Assembly: GCA_946615875.1 (NCBI GenBank)
Contig: CAMOIK010000039.1
Coordinates: 1-13,598, forward strand
Origin: an uncultured Verrucomicrobiota bacterium
Lineage (GTDB): Bacteria > Verrucomicrobiota > Kiritimatiellia > RFP12 > UBA1067
DNA length: 13,598 nucleotides
Direction of reading: 5' to 3'
Both the position numbers and the translations under genes were made by a program. Below, one piece after another: positions 1 through 8,258 of this stretch. Under the pieces are notes generated by a model, which worked only from the letters and a program-made list of their open reading frames with translations, had not been told where the DNA came from and ran no database searches. Each line of letters opens with the position of its first letter. Position 1 is the first letter of the stretch.

Positions 1-921
<921 letters not shown>

Positions 922-954
922 CCGGCGCACGGCGGCCGGCGAAGGGTGGACGCG

Positions 955-963
955 AAAAGGAGA
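955..963 (+). promoter_or_regulatory. Ribosome binding site fixing the cpaF start
   Basis: AAAAGGAGA ends 5 nt before the ATG at 969, with AGGAG at 958-962. It shows that the gene starts at 969 and not at upstream codons of the same open frame, which run inside ettA. Confidence 0.8.
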
Positions 964-968
964 CGGAA

Positions 969-2687
969 ATGCTGCAGCTGACAACACTTGTCGATGGCGT
1001 GCGCGAAGTGCGCGGTCTTTCCGACGGCACCTACATCATCGGGCGCGGCGCCGCTTGCCGCATAGTGCTGCCGTTCCCGGAGGTGAGCGAGCGCCACGCC
1101 GTCATCACCGTCCGCGATGGCCAGGCCATCCTGGAGGACCTCCACTCCGCCAACGGCACCTATGTGAACGGCGAGGAAATCGTCAGCCAGGTCGTGCTGG
1201 ATGGGTCGAAGGTGGTCCAGATAGGCGAGAGCATGCTGCGCGTGTGCGACGACGAGGGCGCGGCCGGGCGCACGGACGGCGCCCACGCCATGCAGGATGG
1301 CGGCACGGAGCCCGCCGCCGCCGAGGAAGTGGAGCTGCAGGAGACGGATGCCACGGCGCAGGTCTCCGGCGCGGAGCGCGAGATGCGGCGCAGCGTGCAG
1401 CGGCAGATCGCCGGCGAGTTGCTGAAGCGCATGGACATGAAGCGCCTGACCCTCGACGGCGTTGATCGCGAGGGACTTGAGGACACGGCGAGGGCGAAGA
1501 TACGGCAGATCATCCGCGAAGTCGTCTCGAACGGCCGCCTGCCCGACGGCATCGACCCGGTGCGGCTGGAGGAGGACGTGTTCAACGAGGCCTTGCGCCT
1601 CGGCCCTCTCGAAGACCTGCTCGCCGACGAGACGGTGAGCGAGATAATGGTGAACGGCCCGGAGAAGGTCTATGTGGAGCGGCGCGGCAAACTGGAACTG
1701 ACCGACTGCCAGTTCTCGGACGACGCGAGCGTCCACGCCATCATAGAGAGGATCGTATCGCCGCTCGGCCGTCGCATCGACGAGTCCTCGCCGTACGTGG
1801 ACGCGCGCCTGCCGGACGGCAGCCGCGTGAACGCCATAATCGCGCCGCTTTCGCTTTCCGGCCCGGTCGTCACGATACGCAAGTTCGCCTCCAAGGCGCT
1901 CACGGCGGCCGATTTCATCCGTTTCGGGACGTGGACGCACAATGCGGCGGAGTTCATGCGCCTCTGCGTGCTGCTGCGCAAGAACATCATCGTGGCCGGC
2001 GGCACGGGGTCCGGCAAGACCACGCTCCTGAACCTTCTGTCGGGCTTCATCCCGCACAGCGAGCGCATCATCACCGTGGAGGACGCAGCTGAGCTGCGAC
2101 TGCAGCAGCCGCACGTGGTCAGGCTGGAGGCGCGGCCCGCGAACATCGAGGGCAAGGGCGCGGTGACCATACGCGATCTCGTGAGAAACTGCCTGAGAAT
2201 GCGCCCGGACCGCATAATCGTCGGCGAATGCCGCGGCGGCGAAGCCCTGGACATGCTCCAGGCGATGAACACCGGCCACGACGGCTCGCTCACGACCGTC
2301 CACGCCAATTCGCCTCGCGACGTAATATCTCGCCTCGAGACCATGGTGCTGATGAGCGGCATGGAGCTGCCGTCGGCGGCGATACGCGAGCAGATCGCCA
2401 GCGCGGTGGACGTGATAATCCACGAGTCGCGCCTGAGCGACGGTTCGCGCAAAGTGGTGGCGATTTCCGAAGTGACCGGGCTGGAGGGCAGCCAGATAGT
2501 GATGCAGGACATCTTCGCCTTCCGCCAGACCGGCGTGGGGGCGAACGGCAGGATACTGGGCGAGTTCAAGCCGACCGGCGCGATGCCGACGTGGTACGAC
2601 CAGCTGGCGGGGCGTGGCATCCACTGCGACGCCGCGATGTTCGACCCGGACTCGTCCGCGGCGGTCACGCTGCGCCTGATGAAATAG
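969..2687 (+). CDS. cpaF: FHA-domain CpaF/TadA-family secretion ATPase (Tad/Flp pilus)
   Basis: A 572-aa cytoplasmic ATPase expected to power Tad (Flp) pilus assembly. Residues 1 to about 95 are a forkhead-associated domain with the phosphothreonine-binding signature: GR at 25-26, SERH at 40-43 and NGTYVNG at 62-68. An Ala/Glu-rich linker (about 95-135) leads to the CpaF/TadA type II/IV secretion ATPase: Walker A GGTGSGKTT at 344-352, the acidic VEDAAEL box, Walker B region RIIVGECRG at 415-423 and His box TGHDGSLTTVHANS at 435-448. The order and wording of these motifs fit CpaF rather than PilB, PilT or VirB11. The ATG at 969 is chosen for its strong ribosome binding site and because it places the FHA domain at the very N terminus. 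tadB follows after 12 nt, indicating an operon. The fused FHA domain suggests control by a Ser/Thr kinase, none of which is encoded here. AUA isoleucine codons are unusually common. Confidence 0.93.
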   Translation: MLQLTTLVDGVREVRGLSDGTYIIGRGAACRIVLPFPEVSERHAVITVRDGQAILEDLHSANGTYVNGEEIVSQVVLDGSKVVQIGESMLRVCDDEGAAGRTDGAHAMQDGGTEPAAAEEVELQETDATAQVSGAEREMRRSVQRQIAGELLKRMDMKRLTLDGVDREGLEDTARAKIRQIIREVVSNGRLPDGIDPVRLEEDVFNEALRLGPLEDLLADETVSEIMVNGPEKVYVERRGKLELTDCQFSDDASVHAIIERIVSPLGRRIDESSPYVDARLPDGSRVNAIIAPLSLSGPVVTIRKFASKALTAADFIRFGTWTHNAAEFMRLCVLLRKNIIVAGGTGSGKTTLLNLLSGFIPHSERIITVEDAAELRLQQPHVVRLEARPANIEGKGAVTIRDLVRNCLRMRPDRIIVGECRGGEALDMLQAMNTGHDGSLTTVHANSPRDVISRLETMVLMSGMELPSAAIREQIASAVDVIIHESRLSDGSRKVVAISEVTGLEGSQIVMQDIFAFRQTGVGANGRILGEFKPTGAMPTWYDQLAGRGIHCDAAMFDPDSSAAVTLRLMK

Positions 2688-2699
2688 GAGACCGATGCG

Positions 2700-3374
2700 A
2701 TGGACGTTCTTGCGATCGTGCTGTTCGGGGCGTGCGCCGGCGGGGTTGTGTGGTTCTTCCTCGCGGGCATCAAAATCAAGTCCGGCTGGCAGAACGGGCG
2801 CAGCCCGCTCGCACGCTGGCTGGACGACCGCCGCCGCGCCAAGTTCAACCTCCAGCTGCCGGAGGCGCTGGCCACGATGAGCAACGCGCTGCGCGCGGGC
2901 TTCTCCATATCCCAGGCGTTCGAGTCCGTCGTCGAGCAGCGGTTCTCGCCGATCAGCGAGGAGTTCGAGATAATGCAGAAGCAGCTGCGCATAGGCATGA
3001 GCTTCGAGGATGCGCTGGAGTCGCTTTCCGGCCGCGTCGGGTCCGACGACCTGACGCTCGTGACCACCGCGCTGCTCATAAGCCGCAAGACCGGCGGAAA
3101 CGTCACGGAGATATTCGACAAGATCTCGGAGACGATCCGTTCGCGCATGAAGGTGGAGCGCAAGGTCCGGACTCTGACGGCGCAAGGGCGGCTGCAGGGC
3201 GTCATCGTTTCGGCGATGCCGGTCTTCCTGGGCGTCGTGCTCACCGTCATCAAGCCGAACATGATGATCCCGTTCTTTTGTTCGCTCACCGGCGCGCTCT
3301 CGGTCGCGGGGATGCTCGCGCTCGTCGCCGCCGGCTGGCTGATGATACGCAAGATAGTCAAGATCGACGTCTGA
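2700..3374 (+). CDS. tadB: TadB-like pilus inner-membrane platform protein (T2SSF domain)
   Basis: 224 aa. One N-terminal membrane segment (about residues 2-23) is followed by a type II secretion F domain beginning near LPEALATMSNALRAGFSISQAFE (split at about 53-75) and ending in KTGGNVTEIFDKI, which is typical of TadB/TadC. Two hydrophobic segments close the protein, about 167-185 and 195-217. TadB normally forms the membrane platform with TadC and couples to the CpaF ATPase, the neighbour 12 nt upstream. AGGAG at 2686-2690 overlaps the cpaF stop and lies 9 nt before the ATG at 2700; the nearer ATG at 2695 is out of frame and opens only a 61-codon frame. The protein is shorter than the usual 300 or so residues because the N-terminal part is reduced. 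No tadC follows. TadC itself is the main alternative identity, but position after cpaF favours TadB. Confidence 0.85.
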   Translation: MDVLAIVLFGACAGGVVWFFLAGIKIKSGWQNGRSPLARWLDDRRRAKFNLQLPEALATMSNALRAGFSISQAFESVVEQRFSPISEEFEIMQKQLRIGMSFEDALESLSGRVGSDDLTLVTTALLISRKTGGNVTEIFDKISETIRSRMKVERKVRTLTAQGRLQGVIVSAMPVFLGVVLTVIKPNMMIPFFCSLTGALSVAGMLALVAAGWLMIRKIVKIDV

Positions 3375-3419
3375 TCCGCCTTCCATCGAAACCCGCAACC
3401 CCGTCAATCCACACCTGCC

Positions 3420-4319
3420 ATGATAGAAGCCCTAAACAGGAAGTTCGGCGCCCCCGGGCGCATAGTGTTCAAGATCGGCCACGGCGGCTACCCGGAGGTC
3501 GCGATCGCCAACAAGTACGGCACGGCGGAGATCGCCCTGCTGGGCGGCAACGTCCTCTCCTACCGTCCGACCGGTCAGCCGCCCGTGCTGTTCCGCCCGG
3601 CGAAGCGAGACTACAACCGCGCCGACTCCGTGCACGGTGGCCTGCCCGTGTGCTGGCCGTGGTTCGGAAAGTCCGGCGAGCCGGGCTCCAAGCCGCACGG
3701 CTTCGCCCGCCTCTGCGTGTTCTCGGTGCGCGGTTCGCAGTATTCCGACGAGATGACTGAGGTGACGCTGGGACTGAAGTCGAGCGACGAGACGCGCTCG
3801 CTGTGGCCGTACGACTTCGACCTGGAGTTCAAGGTGTGCGTCTCCATGAAGCTCAATCTCTCCCTGCGGACGCGCAACACGGGCGACAGGCCCTTTCTGC
3901 TCACGGAGGGCTTCCATCCGTATTTCCTCGTCGGCGATCGCGAGAAGGCGGTTCTGCGCGGCGTCGATGGCCTCTCGTTCGTGGATGCGCGCGACATGAG
4001 CGAAGGCGTGTTCGCGGGTGATTTCGCGGCAACCGAACCCAGCGACCACGTCATAACGCTCCCCGACGCTCCCAAGCACGAGTTCGCGCTTCTCGATCCG
4101 GTGCTGAAGAGGGCGATCGCGCTCGCCTCCAGCGGCAACCGTAGGCTGGTCGTGTGGAATCCGGGCGAAGGCAATTCGCTCCCGGACCAGTCGCCGGACG
4201 ACTGGCGTCGTTTCCTCTGCGTAGAGCCGGCCACGCTCTGGCGCGACGCCGGCTTCACCCTGCAGCCTGGCGAGGACCACACGCTCGTGGCCGCCATCCA
4301 ATCGACGCTGGAAGGCTGA
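3420..4319 (+). CDS. yeaD: D-hexose-6-phosphate mutarotase (YeaD-type aldose 1-epimerase family)
   Basis: 299 aa, full family length, no signal peptide, so cytosolic. It should interconvert the alpha and beta anomers of glucose-6-phosphate and similar sugar phosphates (EC 5.1.3.15). The motif HGGLPVCWPWFG at 72-83 is the YeaD-type substrate-binding signature. The catalytic pair is visible as His166 in EGFHPYF and Glu269 in CVEPAT, matching the His and Glu of the E. coli YeaD family. PHGFAR, just downstream of the first motif, is also typical. The ATG at 3420 gives the expected N terminus, but no Shine-Dalgarno sequence precedes it in the 45-nt gap after tadB, so translation may be weak or SD-independent. 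It has no functional link with the Tad genes beyond direction and spacing. Confidence 0.92.
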   Translation: MIEALNRKFGAPGRIVFKIGHGGYPEVAIANKYGTAEIALLGGNVLSYRPTGQPPVLFRPAKRDYNRADSVHGGLPVCWPWFGKSGEPGSKPHGFARLCVFSVRGSQYSDEMTEVTLGLKSSDETRSLWPYDFDLEFKVCVSMKLNLSLRTRNTGDRPFLLTEGFHPYFLVGDREKAVLRGVDGLSFVDARDMSEGVFAGDFAATEPSDHVITLPDAPKHEFALLDPVLKRAIALASSGNRRLVVWNPGEGNSLPDQSPDDWRRFLCVEPATLWRDAGFTLQPGEDHTLVAAIQSTLEG

Positions 4320-4377
4320 GCGCGGCGCGGCGGACGGCAAGGTCCCGGCCGCGATGGCGAAAACGATTTGCGAAACA

Positions 4378-4393
4378 GGCGGGGCGGCCCGCC
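4378..4393 (+). other. GC-rich hairpin ahead of the repeat-protein gene
   Basis: GGCGGG at 4378-4383 and CCCGCC at 4388-4393 form a 6-bp stem with a 4-nt GCGG loop, 7 nt before the AAGGAG ribosome binding site at 4401-4406. No T-run follows, so a classic intrinsic terminator is unlikely. It could shape translation or mark an RNA end; by chance such stems are frequent in DNA this GC-rich. Confidence 0.35.
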
Positions 4394-4413
4394 GCACATG
4401 AAGGAGAAAAGGA

Positions 4414-5037
4414 ATGAAGAAGCTGATAATGGCATCCGTCGCCGCAATGGCGCTGGCGGCAGTCGCGGAAACGACTCCCGTCATGGCCTCGCTGGTCACG
4501 CCTGCGCAGGCGCCTTCGAGCGATTTCGACGTGGAGGGCTTCAGGCTCTCGCTCATCTACGGGCAGTGCGGAAAGTTCACCGGGCTTGACATCGGCGTCG
4601 CGAACGTCGCGCTCGACGACTTCACGGGCGTAGGCATCGGCGGCGTGAACGTCACGTTCGGCAGCATGAACGGAGCGCAGATCGGCGTCGTCAACTGGCA
4701 GGACGACCTTGCGGACTCGTGGGACGCGCGCTCGAAGGGGGCGCAGGTCGGCATCCTCAACTGCGCGGCCTCCTTCTGCGGCGTGCAGGTCGGCGCGCTG
4801 AACGTTTCAAGCCGCGCGATCTACGGCGTCCAGGATGCGTATGTAAACTTCGCCCGCGACGTCCGCGGCCTCCAGGCCGCGTATCTGAACGTCGCGACGG
4901 GCGGATTCAAGGGACTGCAGTTCGGGCTGATCAACTACGTCGGCACGATGGAGAGCGGTCTGCAGGTCGGCATCGTCAATGTGATTTCCGGCAACGGCTG
5001 GTTCCCGGTGCTGCCGATAGTGAACGGCGGCTTCTGA
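4414..5037 (+). CDS. Exported LA_2272-type surface repeat protein
   Basis: 207 aa. A signal peptide is clear: MKK, a hydrophobic stretch at 4-18 and a probable cleavage after AVA at 16-18. From about residue 55 to 190 the protein consists of roughly nine units of the form x-G-[LVA]-Q-[IVF]-G-x-[VLI]-N, about 14-16 residues apart, with one longer spacer of about 23. Examples are GAQIGVVN, GAQVGILN, GVQVGALN, GLQFGLIN and GLQVGIVN; two units carry Ala in place of the second Gly (GVQDAYVN, GLQAAYLN). The C terminus, NGWFPVLPIVNGGF, ends in Phe, as many outer-membrane beta proteins do. This pattern matches the family named LA_2272 surface repeat proteins; its biochemical role is not known. The regular alternation suggests a beta-solenoid or beta-barrel at the cell surface. 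AAGGAG at 4401-4406 lies 7 nt before the ATG. The next gene starts 77 nt downstream. Confidence 0.78.
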   Translation: MKKLIMASVAAMALAAVAETTPVMASLVTPAQAPSSDFDVEGFRLSLIYGQCGKFTGLDIGVANVALDDFTGVGIGGVNVTFGSMNGAQIGVVNWQDDLADSWDARSKGAQVGILNCAASFCGVQVGALNVSSRAIYGVQDAYVNFARDVRGLQAAYLNVATGGFKGLQFGLINYVGTMESGLQVGIVNVISGNGWFPVLPIVNGGF

Positions 5038-5044
5038 ACGCACC

Positions 5045-5058
5045 GGGCGTTCGCGCCC
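5045..5058 (+). other. Small hairpin with TTCG loop in the 4414/5115 gap
   Basis: GGGCG, TTCG, CGCCC form a 5-bp stem closed by a TTCG tetraloop 7 nt after the stop at 5037. There is no T-run after it. It may stabilise the upstream message end or act as a weak attenuator between the repeat-protein gene and the operon that follows. Confidence 0.4.
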
Positions 5059-5096
5059 GCGCGTCTGGAAGCCAGGCGCCGAATGACCGAACAGCA

Positions 5097-5108
5097 AAAG
5101 GAGGAGGA
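5097..5108 (+). promoter_or_regulatory. Strong extended ribosome binding site for the 5115 gene
   Basis: AAAGGAGGAGGA contains two overlapping GGAGG-like registers and ends 6 nt before the ATG at 5115. It selects this ATG, which begins a clear signal peptide, out of an open frame that extends far upstream inside the preceding gene. Confidence 0.8.
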
Positions 5109-5114
5109 CAAGCG

Positions 5115-8100
5115 ATGAAAAGAGTGGGTGCGGCCGCCGCGGCGGCGTTGCTGGCGTGCCAGGCCGCCGTGGCGGTGCAGACGCTGGACGCCGAGGCCAT
5201 GCGCGCGGCCAAGGGCGCGCTGGTGCTGCAGGTGGGCAGCGACTGGTGCGTTTCCGGCGAAGAGGTGCGCAAGGCTTTCGAGAGCGCGGAGTTCAAGCGG
5301 CTCGTCGGCGCCAAGTTCGTGCTTGGCGTCTATGACGACATGGACAGGCCAACGCCGGCCGTAACGGCGAAGAACGAGGCCGTCAAGCCGCTGCTGATCC
5401 GCACGAAGCGTTTTCCGGCGATCACGTGCTTCGCGCCCGGCATGAAGGTGTACGCGCAGATCGAGAACATCCCCCAGAGCGTCACCGGCGAGAAGCTCGC
5501 GAAAGCGGTGCTGAAGCAGACGAAGAAGTGCGAGATGGCCGAGGCGCTCTTCAAGAAGGCCGCTGCGGCGAAGGGCGAGGCCGCCGCGGACCTCTACGGG
5601 CGGGCCTTCGACATCCTCGCGCCCATGATGGGGCCGTTCCACTTCAAGGAGCTCTCTTCCGGCGGACACGGCTGGCGGACGGAGTGGGACGAACTGGTCA
5701 AGCTCGACGCCGGCGACCGCTTCGGATGGCTCGCGCACTTCCGCATGGACGAATACGAGACCGTGGCGATGGTCGAAAAGGTCACCGCGCTCAAGGAGGA
5801 GTCCATGGACAGGGCGAAGCAGTTCGTCGCGCAGGCAAAGGCCATACCCGACGCGCACTTCACGCCGAACCAGAAGCAGTGCGTGCTGATGATGGAATAC
5901 GCGCTCGAAGCCAACGGCACCGGCGGCGCGCTTTCGCCGAACGGCAAGCGGCTCATGCGCGAGGCGTTCGCGCTGGGCCGCGACACGCTGTGGGGGCAGT
6001 TCGCCATGGGCCGCCTCATGATGGACGGCGAGAAGATAGAGTCCAGGGGGCTGCCGGCCGCGAAGGTCGTCCCCAGGCCGAAGGCGTCGGGCGGCGTCCC
6101 GGCGGCGTTCGCCCTCGACCAGGCGAAGAGCGCGATCAAGGGGATCCGCCCTGGCGCCCCGCTGAACGAGCAGCAGAAGCTCGCTATCGCCCGCTACGCC
6201 GTGCTGCGGCTGATCGGTCAGAAGGGTTGGCAGGATCTCGTGGCCAGGCCGGGCAGCGCGCAGTTCGTCAAGGCGTTCATGAACGACCGCGCGTGGCTGG
6301 AGGATTTCGCGTGGAGCGGTACGTTCGCCGAGAAGGAGTACGGCAAGGCCGGAGCGGAGCCGGGCGACGGCGCCGGCCCCGTCCTTGCGCTCGAATCGCT
6401 GATCTGGCAGGATCGCGGCAGGTGGTGCGGTTTCGACGACGGCCGATACGAGGACAACGAGGGGCGGCGCTTCATGACCGCGCTCGCGCTCAACTACCCC
6501 GACAAGGACGAGGCGTGGTACGCCGACGTGCTGGACGCCTATCGCGCCACCGCGCTTTCCGGGCGGCTCCACAAGTCCGCCTACACGCAGCCCGTGTGGA
6601 TGTGGCGCTTCGCCACCCACCAGGGGCACAGCACGGCGGGGTGCGACAACATGGCCGCCCAGCAGCGCCACCTTGACAAATTCGTGAACATCCCGCAGCG
6701 CGAGCTGGGCGGCACCCCGTGGATGATCGTCTATCGCCTGAAGAACTGCTTCGGCGACTCAGTGCACGGCCCGCTCTACTACAAGGCGTGGGCGACGGCC
6801 GGCGAGTGGCCGAAGCGCAAGTATTCGCAGATGGTCGGCGGCGTCTGCGGAGAGCTCTCGAAGTTCGGCAGCGCGATCTGCAACGCGCACGGTCTGCCCT
6901 CCACCACGGTCGGCCAGCCGGGACACTGCGCATATTCCCGCCGCCTCTCCGACGGCGGCTGGGAGATCGACTACAGCGTCACGGGCCATTCCATGCTGCA
7001 TCTCACGTTCTGGGGGCGCCACCAGTGGCAGTATGTCGCGGCGATGGAGAAGATGTTCTCGGCGGACCGCGAGACGCGCCTCGGCTCCGACCGCATCCTC
7101 GCGCTCGCCACCCTGGCCGAGGAGATGAAGCGCGACGACAAGACTCTGGAGAAGTACTACCAGTCGGCCTGCGCCGCCCATCCCGGCCACTACGGCGCGT
7201 GGAGGGAATACGGCGGATGGCTCATGCGCACCGAAAAGTCTCTGGACCAGATACGCGTCTGGGTCAGGGGGTGCGCGCGCGGGCTGAAGGCCGGGCGCCA
7301 GCCGCTCTGGGACATTCTCACGCCGTATTTCAAGCGCCTTGCCAAGGAGAAGGGCGCCGCCGCCCTCGCCGCCGACCTGGTGGAGTTCGCGCCGCTCCTG
7401 CGCCAGAGCCCGGAGAAGCTGCAGGAGGAGGCGGACTTCAAGGCGGTGCTCGAGGAGTGGGGGGAGTCGCTCGGCTCCGACAGGCAGATGCGCTACGACG
7501 TGCTCAAGGCAATGCTCGCCGCGCAGTTCGGCACGCCCAACTACTTCTCCCAGACGATGGACTGGGGCAGCGACTACTTCTCCAAGACGGCCGCCGGAGT
7601 GCAGGAGCTCAACAAGTGCTTGAACGAGGCGCTTGAGGAGAGGGCGAAGACCTCGAAGGGCGAGAAGGGCGGCGCCAAGATGGAGGGCGGCACGATCGAC
7701 TTCGGCCCGCTCATCCTCACCGCCAGCAGGAACGGCAGCATCGACGTCTTCCGCCAGATGGTGAAGCTCCAGCGCAACCTGGCCCCGATCTCCGTGCAGG
7801 GGCAGCCGTATCCGAAGAGCGACTTCGGCGGCGAGCTGCTTTCCGCCGACGGCCTGATCCGCACATCCTCCACCTGCGGCCACGACAGGCCGGCGAGGTA
7901 TCCGCTGTGCATAGACGAGTCGCCGTGCGGCGAGAACGGCTTCCACACCGACAGCGAGGAGGCGCCGTGGGCGGAGGTGATGCTGCCCGGCCCGGCGGGC
8001 CTGGCGGGCATCGTCATCGAGAACCGCGCCGGAAACGGCAACAACGCCCGCCAGGTGCCGCTGGAGGTGGCGGTCTCCTCCGACGGCAAGACCTGGCAGA

Positions 8101-8258
8101 CGGTGCAGACCTTCGAGTCGGTCCAGCCGACGTACCGCATCGACCTGCGCGGCTCCAGCCCGCGCGCCCAGTACGTGCGCGTGGGGCGCAAGGCGGGCGC
8201 GCGCAAGGAGTTCTTCCACCTCAACAAGATCCTCGTTTACGGCAGGAAGTTCTGGTGA
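5115..8258 (+). CDS. Large exported protein: thioredoxin-like, transglutaminase-like and F5/8C-like regions
   Basis: 1047 aa. Residues 1-20 are a signal peptide with possible cleavage after AVA (18-20); LLAC at 12-15 is a poor lipobox alternative. About 22-130 looks like a thioredoxin fold: WCVSG at 44-48 sits where WCxxC normally is, and the cis-Pro is kept as FPAIT (Pro101), but only one redox-site Cys is present. A helical stretch follows. At 573-620 lies a transglutaminase-like core: GGVCGELSKFG with Cys578, GHCAY with His604 and WEIDY with Asp619, in the Cys-His-Asp order of PF01841. About 660-900 is helical and TPR-like (EKYYQSACAAHPGHYGAWREYGGW, split across 675-700). From about 903 to the end the beta-rich sequence (SSDGKTWQTVQTF, ARYPLCIDE, AQYVRVGR) resembles an F5/8 type C carbohydrate-binding domain. 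The likely role is protein processing or cross-linking outside the cytoplasm. The stop overlaps the next start by 4 nt. Confidence 0.75.
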   Translation: MKRVGAAAAAALLACQAAVAVQTLDAEAMRAAKGALVLQVGSDWCVSGEEVRKAFESAEFKRLVGAKFVLGVYDDMDRPTPAVTAKNEAVKPLLIRTKRFPAITCFAPGMKVYAQIENIPQSVTGEKLAKAVLKQTKKCEMAEALFKKAAAAKGEAAADLYGRAFDILAPMMGPFHFKELSSGGHGWRTEWDELVKLDAGDRFGWLAHFRMDEYETVAMVEKVTALKEESMDRAKQFVAQAKAIPDAHFTPNQKQCVLMMEYALEANGTGGALSPNGKRLMREAFALGRDTLWGQFAMGRLMMDGEKIESRGLPAAKVVPRPKASGGVPAAFALDQAKSAIKGIRPGAPLNEQQKLAIARYAVLRLIGQKGWQDLVARPGSAQFVKAFMNDRAWLEDFAWSGTFAEKEYGKAGAEPGDGAGPVLALESLIWQDRGRWCGFDDGRYEDNEGRRFMTALALNYPDKDEAWYADVLDAYRATALSGRLHKSAYTQPVWMWRFATHQGHSTAGCDNMAAQQRHLDKFVNIPQRELGGTPWMIVYRLKNCFGDSVHGPLYYKAWATAGEWPKRKYSQMVGGVCGELSKFGSAICNAHGLPSTTVGQPGHCAYSRRLSDGGWEIDYSVTGHSMLHLTFWGRHQWQYVAAMEKMFSADRETRLGSDRILALATLAEEMKRDDKTLEKYYQSACAAHPGHYGAWREYGGWLMRTEKSLDQIRVWVRGCARGLKAGRQPLWDILTPYFKRLAKEKGAAALAADLVEFAPLLRQSPEKLQEEADFKAVLEEWGESLGSDRQMRYDVLKAMLAAQFGTPNYFSQTMDWGSDYFSKTAAGVQELNKCLNEALEERAKTSKGEKGGAKMEGGTIDFGPLILTASRNGSIDVFRQMVKLQRNLAPISVQGQPYPKSDFGGELLSADGLIRTSSTCGHDRPARYPLCIDESPCGENGFHTDSEEAPWAEVMLPGPAGLAGIVIENRAGNGNNARQVPLEVAVSSDGKTWQTVQTFESVQPTYRIDLRGSSPRAQYVRVGRKAGARKEFFHLNKILVYGRKFW

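Noticed and set aside
4935..6671. Minus-strand open frame (578 codons), and a similar one at 6759-8219
   Set aside because: Both lie opposite the 1047-aa exported protein and have low-complexity Arg/His/Ala-rich translations without domains or ribosome binding sites.
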